From: Bacillus sp. CH140a_4T
GTDB taxonomy: Bacteria; Bacillota; Bacilli; Bacillales; Bacillaceae_G
DNA length: 64,000 nucleotides
Assembly: GCF_008923725.1 (NCBI RefSeq)
Contig: NZ_WBPF01000016.1
Coordinates: 186,001 to 250,000, forward strand
Direction of reading: 5' to 3'
A program made the translations under genes and the position numbers. Within the stretch, counting starts at the first letter, position 1; the number at the start of each line of letters is the position of its first letter. Under the pieces are notes generated by a model, which did not search any database, was not told the origin of the DNA, and was given only the letters and a program-made list of their open reading frames with translations. Positions 61,373 through 64,000 of this stretch are shown one piece after another.

Positions 61373-62563
61373 TTAAGCGGAGATAAGATCTTTCGCTTCT
61401 CCATTCTTTTTGTTCATAACTAAAGTTAATAGGAATAAAATGAAGCTTAAAAGTGCCATTATAATAAAAACTTGCGTATAACTATTGAAATAGTCACGAG
61501 CGATTCCAGCTAGGACAGGAATGAATCCGCCCATGATATATCCTCCTGACTGCATCATAGCAGTCCATGCACTCGCATCTTCTGAAGTTTTTGTTTCATA
61601 TAGCGGCAGCATGAGAGCGAGTGGAAATACGCCGCCGAGCCCGATACCTAGTAGGATAGAAGGGATCCATGGTGTAGTTAATGGGTAAATCATAGGCAAT
61701 AAACCTACGAGTACAAAACATATACTCCCTAATAACCAAAGTGCTTTGTTTTTATAAATATCCGCTAATGTTGGAATTAAAAAGCTGCATATCATTTGAA
61801 TCACTGTAAAAACAGTTATAAGAGTACCCGCTTGCTCGCTACTGACACCCATACTTTGATTTGCGGGCGCAAGCCAGGTCGTAATAGAGTAAAAGATTCC
61901 TGATTGTAGCCCGAAAAAGATTGTAAACAACCATGCTTTTTTATTTCTTAAAGGTAAGCTATTATTCTTTTTATTTTGTGTACTCGTATTCTTTTTTCGT
62001 TTCATAACGGGATACCAAAATATAATGGCGATAATAGTAAGTACACCCCAAAAAGCGAGTGCTATATTCCAAGATCCTTTTAATATATGTTGTAAAGGAA
62101 TCGTTAACCCTGCACTTAAAGAAGCACCAGTTCCCATACCTACTGAATATATGCCAATCATTAAGCCAATTTTCGTAGGGAATTTTTCTTTAATAAACCC
62201 TGATAGTAACGGACCTGCAAGTGCAATGCCAATACCGATAAATAAAGCACTCGCGAATAATGTGGAAATGGAAAAGGTAAAGGCCCTCATACATGTTGCC
62301 AAGCCGATTAAAATAAGACAAGCCATAATGGATTTTTCTGCCCCGTATTTCTTAATTACTTTCCCAGTCAGTAAGGCGAATGTCCCCATACAAAAAACAG
62401 GAATAGCTGTTAAAAAACTAACGGAAAAATTGCTTATATGTAAGTCTTGTCGGATTGTTTCTAATACAGGTGAAACAGATGTAATTCCGATACGTAAATT
62501 AATAGAAACAAAAAATAGTGCTAGTATATACAAATAAGTTCGTTCTGGATGTTTCAATTTCAT
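61373..62563 (-). CDS. MFS transporter of the CynX/NimT family
   Basis: A 396-residue protein with 12 helices. NLRIGITSVSPVLETIR at the first helix and the CynX-like pattern PLLSGFIKEKFPTKIGLMIG support cyanate/2-nitroimidazole-type transporters. Substrate unknown. Downstream of the FadR-type regulator with a palindrome between them. Confidence 0.85.
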   Translation of the reverse strand: MKLKHPERTYLYILALFFVSINLRIGITSVSPVLETIRQDLHISNFSVSFLTAIPVFCMGTFALLTGKVIKKYGAEKSIMACLILIGLATCMRAFTFSISTLFASALFIGIGIALAGPLLSGFIKEKFPTKIGLMIGIYSVGMGTGASLSAGLTIPLQHILKGSWNIALAFWGVLTIIAIIFWYPVMKRKKNTSTQNKKNNSLPLRNKKAWLFTIFFGLQSGIFYSITTWLAPANQSMGVSSEQAGTLITVFTVIQMICSFLIPTLADIYKNKALWLLGSICFVLVGLLPMIYPLTTPWIPSILLGIGLGGVFPLALMLPLYETKTSEDASAWTAMMQSGGYIMGGFIPVLAGIARDYFNSYTQVFIIMALLSFILFLLTLVMNKKNGEAKDLISA

Positions 62564-62576
62564 TTTCTCCTCTCAT

Positions 62577-62613
62577 AAACATCAGATGTTATTCAGTATA
62601 TCATCTGATGTTT
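62577..62613. promoter_or_regulatory. candidate operator between regulator and transporter
   Basis: Exact 12-bp inverted repeat AAACATCAGATG / CATCTGATGTTT separated by 13 bp, just before the MFS start. Probably the site of the FadR-type regulator, or a weak terminator; it has no T-run. Confidence 0.6.
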
Positions 62614-62633
62614 AAGTGTAATAGATAAGGAGC

Positions 62634-63314
62634 TTATTTCAGCTCCAAATTTTGAACAGCGTATGTTCGCGCTTCTTCAGCATTTTGTTTTAAAATAGCT
62701 TGGAATAACTTTTCATGAATGTCAGAGTTATCTTCATAGTCCGCTGTATTTAATATAAATTGGCTTAAAATGTGGCGAAGGGCAGGTACGAAAGATTGAT
62801 ATAAATCAAGTAGAACTTCGTTTTTGCTCGCCTTTGCAATGGCTAGATGAAACTGAATGTCTGCATCTATGTATGCTACATAATTTCCTTCTTGAAGGGC
62901 ATTTTTTCTTTTACTCAAATGTCCTTTTAAGTATAAAAGATCCTCGTCGGTTCGGCGCTGTGCCGCTAACATCGCTACTTCTTTATCTAACATATTTCGT
63001 GCTTCATACACATGATGTATATTAGCTGCTTGCAGTCGTTTTTCAAATGAATCTTGCGTTGTATTGAGTGAAACAATACGAGTACCTTGTCCTTGGCGAA
63101 CTTCTAATATGCCGGCATGTACTAATATCTTTATGCTCTCTCGCAATGTTGAACGTCCAACTCCTAACTCTTCCATTAATTGCGGCTCTGTAGGGAGGCG
63201 ATCACCAACTTCATACTCGCCAGAAAAGATTTTCTCTTGTAGACGTTCTAGCACTTCATCGACTAATTTCCGCCGAGAAACTTTTGAAAAAGATTTCTTT
63301 TCATTCATATTCAT
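62634..63314 (-). CDS. FadR-subfamily GntR regulator
   Basis: ATG at 63,314 follows AGGAGAT. A 227-residue regulator. Winged helix: YEVGDRLPTEPQLMEELGVG, then RSTLRESIKILVHAG. C-terminal FCD domain with metal/ligand residues (DIQFHLAIAKASKNEVLLDL). Controls the MFS gene next to it in all likelihood. Confidence 0.88.
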   Translation of the reverse strand: MNMNEKKSFSKVSRRKLVDEVLERLQEKIFSGEYEVGDRLPTEPQLMEELGVGRSTLRESIKILVHAGILEVRQGQGTRIVSLNTTQDSFEKRLQAANIHHVYEARNMLDKEVAMLAAQRRTDEDLLYLKGHLSKRKNALQEGNYVAYIDADIQFHLAIAKASKNEVLLDLYQSFVPALRHILSQFILNTADYEDNSDIHEKLFQAILKQNAEEARTYAVQNLELK

Positions 63315-63425
63315 CTGCTCATCTCCTGTTATATTCGCTTTTATGATAACCAATTTAAGTTAGGTTGACAATGTTATTTTTTAGGTAGTTGAAATGAGGA
63401 TACTAAAATCGGGTTTATAAGACAT

Positions 63426-63463
63426 AAAAAAACCTATTTTGAAAAAATCACTCAAAATAGATC
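63426..63463 (-). terminator. terminator of the oxidoreductase gene
   Basis: On the minus strand CTATTTTGA pairs with TCAAAATAG, then GTTTTTTT. Confidence 0.75.
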
Positions 63464-63475
63464 CTTCAATTGCAT

Positions 63476-64000
63476 TTAATAACTTGTCAAAAACACTTTT
63501 CCTTTCGTTTTCTCAGCAGACTGCACGACATCAACTGCTGCTTTCACATCCGCTAAGTCATATGTAGAATGGACTTTCATAAAACGCAATTGCTCATTTT
63601 CCACTAAGCGAATTAAATGACGAAACGTTTCTTGCCATTTATATGGTGACACTTCTTTATTCCAATGTCGTAAATGAAATATGTTCGCGTGCACTTTTGC
63701 TTTCGTGACAATTTCTGCCCAGTTTACTTGTATTCCTGATAGAAGGCCGATCGTTAAAAAGTGCCCGTTTGGACGTAAGGAAAAAGCTAATTCATTTCCA
63801 TCTGGTCCCCCGATAGAATCAATCGCAGCATCTGCACCAATCCCGTTTGTTAATTCCATAACGGTTTCATAAAGCGGGTCAGTGGAAGTATCAATTACAT
63901 ACTCAGCACCAAGATGCAGTAATTCTTCTGTATGCTTATTATTTCTTGTAACTGCAATGAATCGGAAGTTTAAAATTTGTGATAACTGCGCAAATAGATG
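63476..64000 (-). CDS. zinc-type alcohol dehydrogenase/quinone oxidoreductase, C-terminal part (5' end outside window)
   Basis: The frame is open to the right edge and reads QLSQILNFRFIAVTRNNKHT, then LLHLGAEYVIDT, GIGADAAIDSIGGPDGNEL, HFLTIGLLSGIQVNW and KTKGKVFLTSY. That is the nucleotide-binding and C-terminal portion of an MDR-family reductase. The N-terminal domain lies to the right of the window. Confidence 0.85.
   Translation of the reverse strand, partial: HLFAQLSQILNFRFIAVTRNNKHTEELLHLGAEYVIDTSTDPLYETVMELTNGIGADAAIDSIGGPDGNELAFSLRPNGHFLTIGLLSGIQVNWAEIVTKAKVHANIFHLRHWNKEVSPYKWQETFRHLIRLVENEQLRFMKVHSTYDLADVKAAVDVVQSAEKTKGKVFLTSY

Noticed and set aside
62025-62537. 170-residue plus-strand frame inside the CynX-type transporter
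   Set aside because: Shadow of the transporter gene; no start signal and proline/isoleucine-rich mirror composition.

Overview
The window looks like a chromosomal segment of a Bacillus cereus-group bacterium. The base composition is AT-rich, Shine-Dalgarno sites are strong (AGGAGG type), and some starts are TTG or GTG. The most diagnostic block is the right-hand SigB cluster with the order known for this group: rsbV-rsbW-sigB-ferritin-like gene-rsbY, then a CheR-type methyltransferase (RsbM) and a hybrid kinase (RsbK) on the other strand. Three YjcZ-type small sporulation proteins, a DhaS/DhaQ-like/DhaKL locus and three copies of a B. cereus-type hairpin repeat agree with this.

Positions 1-17,600 form a variable island dominated by DNA-targeting genes. 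It holds the C-terminal end of a cytosine-C5 DNA methyltransferase, then a tight four-gene operon: a NERD-nuclease/SF1-helicase fusion, an AddB-like Fe-S protein with no visible Walker A or nuclease residues, a 60-residue acidic protein and a second UvrD-type helicase. A BglII-family restriction enzyme follows, then a second four-gene operon (coiled-coil small protein, GHKL ATPase, an unrecognised protein, a DUF6339-like protein). After two or three minus-strand genes of unknown role, including one with PD-(D/E)XK-like residues, the island ends in recombination debris: a serine recombinase cut off after its catalytic domain, the N-terminal piece of a tyrosine integrase on the opposite strand, and a decayed 3' half of a tRNA gene. 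I read the first 14 kb as a composite restriction/defence locus. The family matches are solid; the joint function is inference.

Positions 17,600-29,300 are mostly ordinary backbone: a DUF4870/MerR gene set, a MazG-like hydrolase, a DnaD-like plus DnaB-like replication pair, a TrmB regulator beside a TauE-type exporter, a TetR regulator with a divergent MFS efflux pump, and a PadR-permease-permease operon. A deletion scar joins the tails of two lost convergent genes near 25,000.

Positions 29,300-47,400 are rich in small secreted, membrane and sporulation proteins. A co-linear direct repeat of about 480 bp, each copy with an 81-residue gene, flanks a WXG100-headed candidate type VII secretion substrate and its small neighbours. 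Then come MarR, pssA, an AtpI-like protein, a VanZ protein, the dihydroxyacetone kinase locus, a double-glycine-leader bacteriocin-like peptide among other tiny genes, and an SLH-transglutaminase surface protein.

Positions 47,400-60,600 carry a hydrolase, a lipoprotein and the general stress region. At least six SigB-like promoters (GTTTAA-type -35, 13-14 bp, GGGTAT-type -10) can be read by eye, including a divergent pair at 58,833-58,919. The right end holds an MFS transporter with a FadR-type regulator and the C-terminal part of a zinc-type alcohol dehydrogenase/quinone oxidoreductase.
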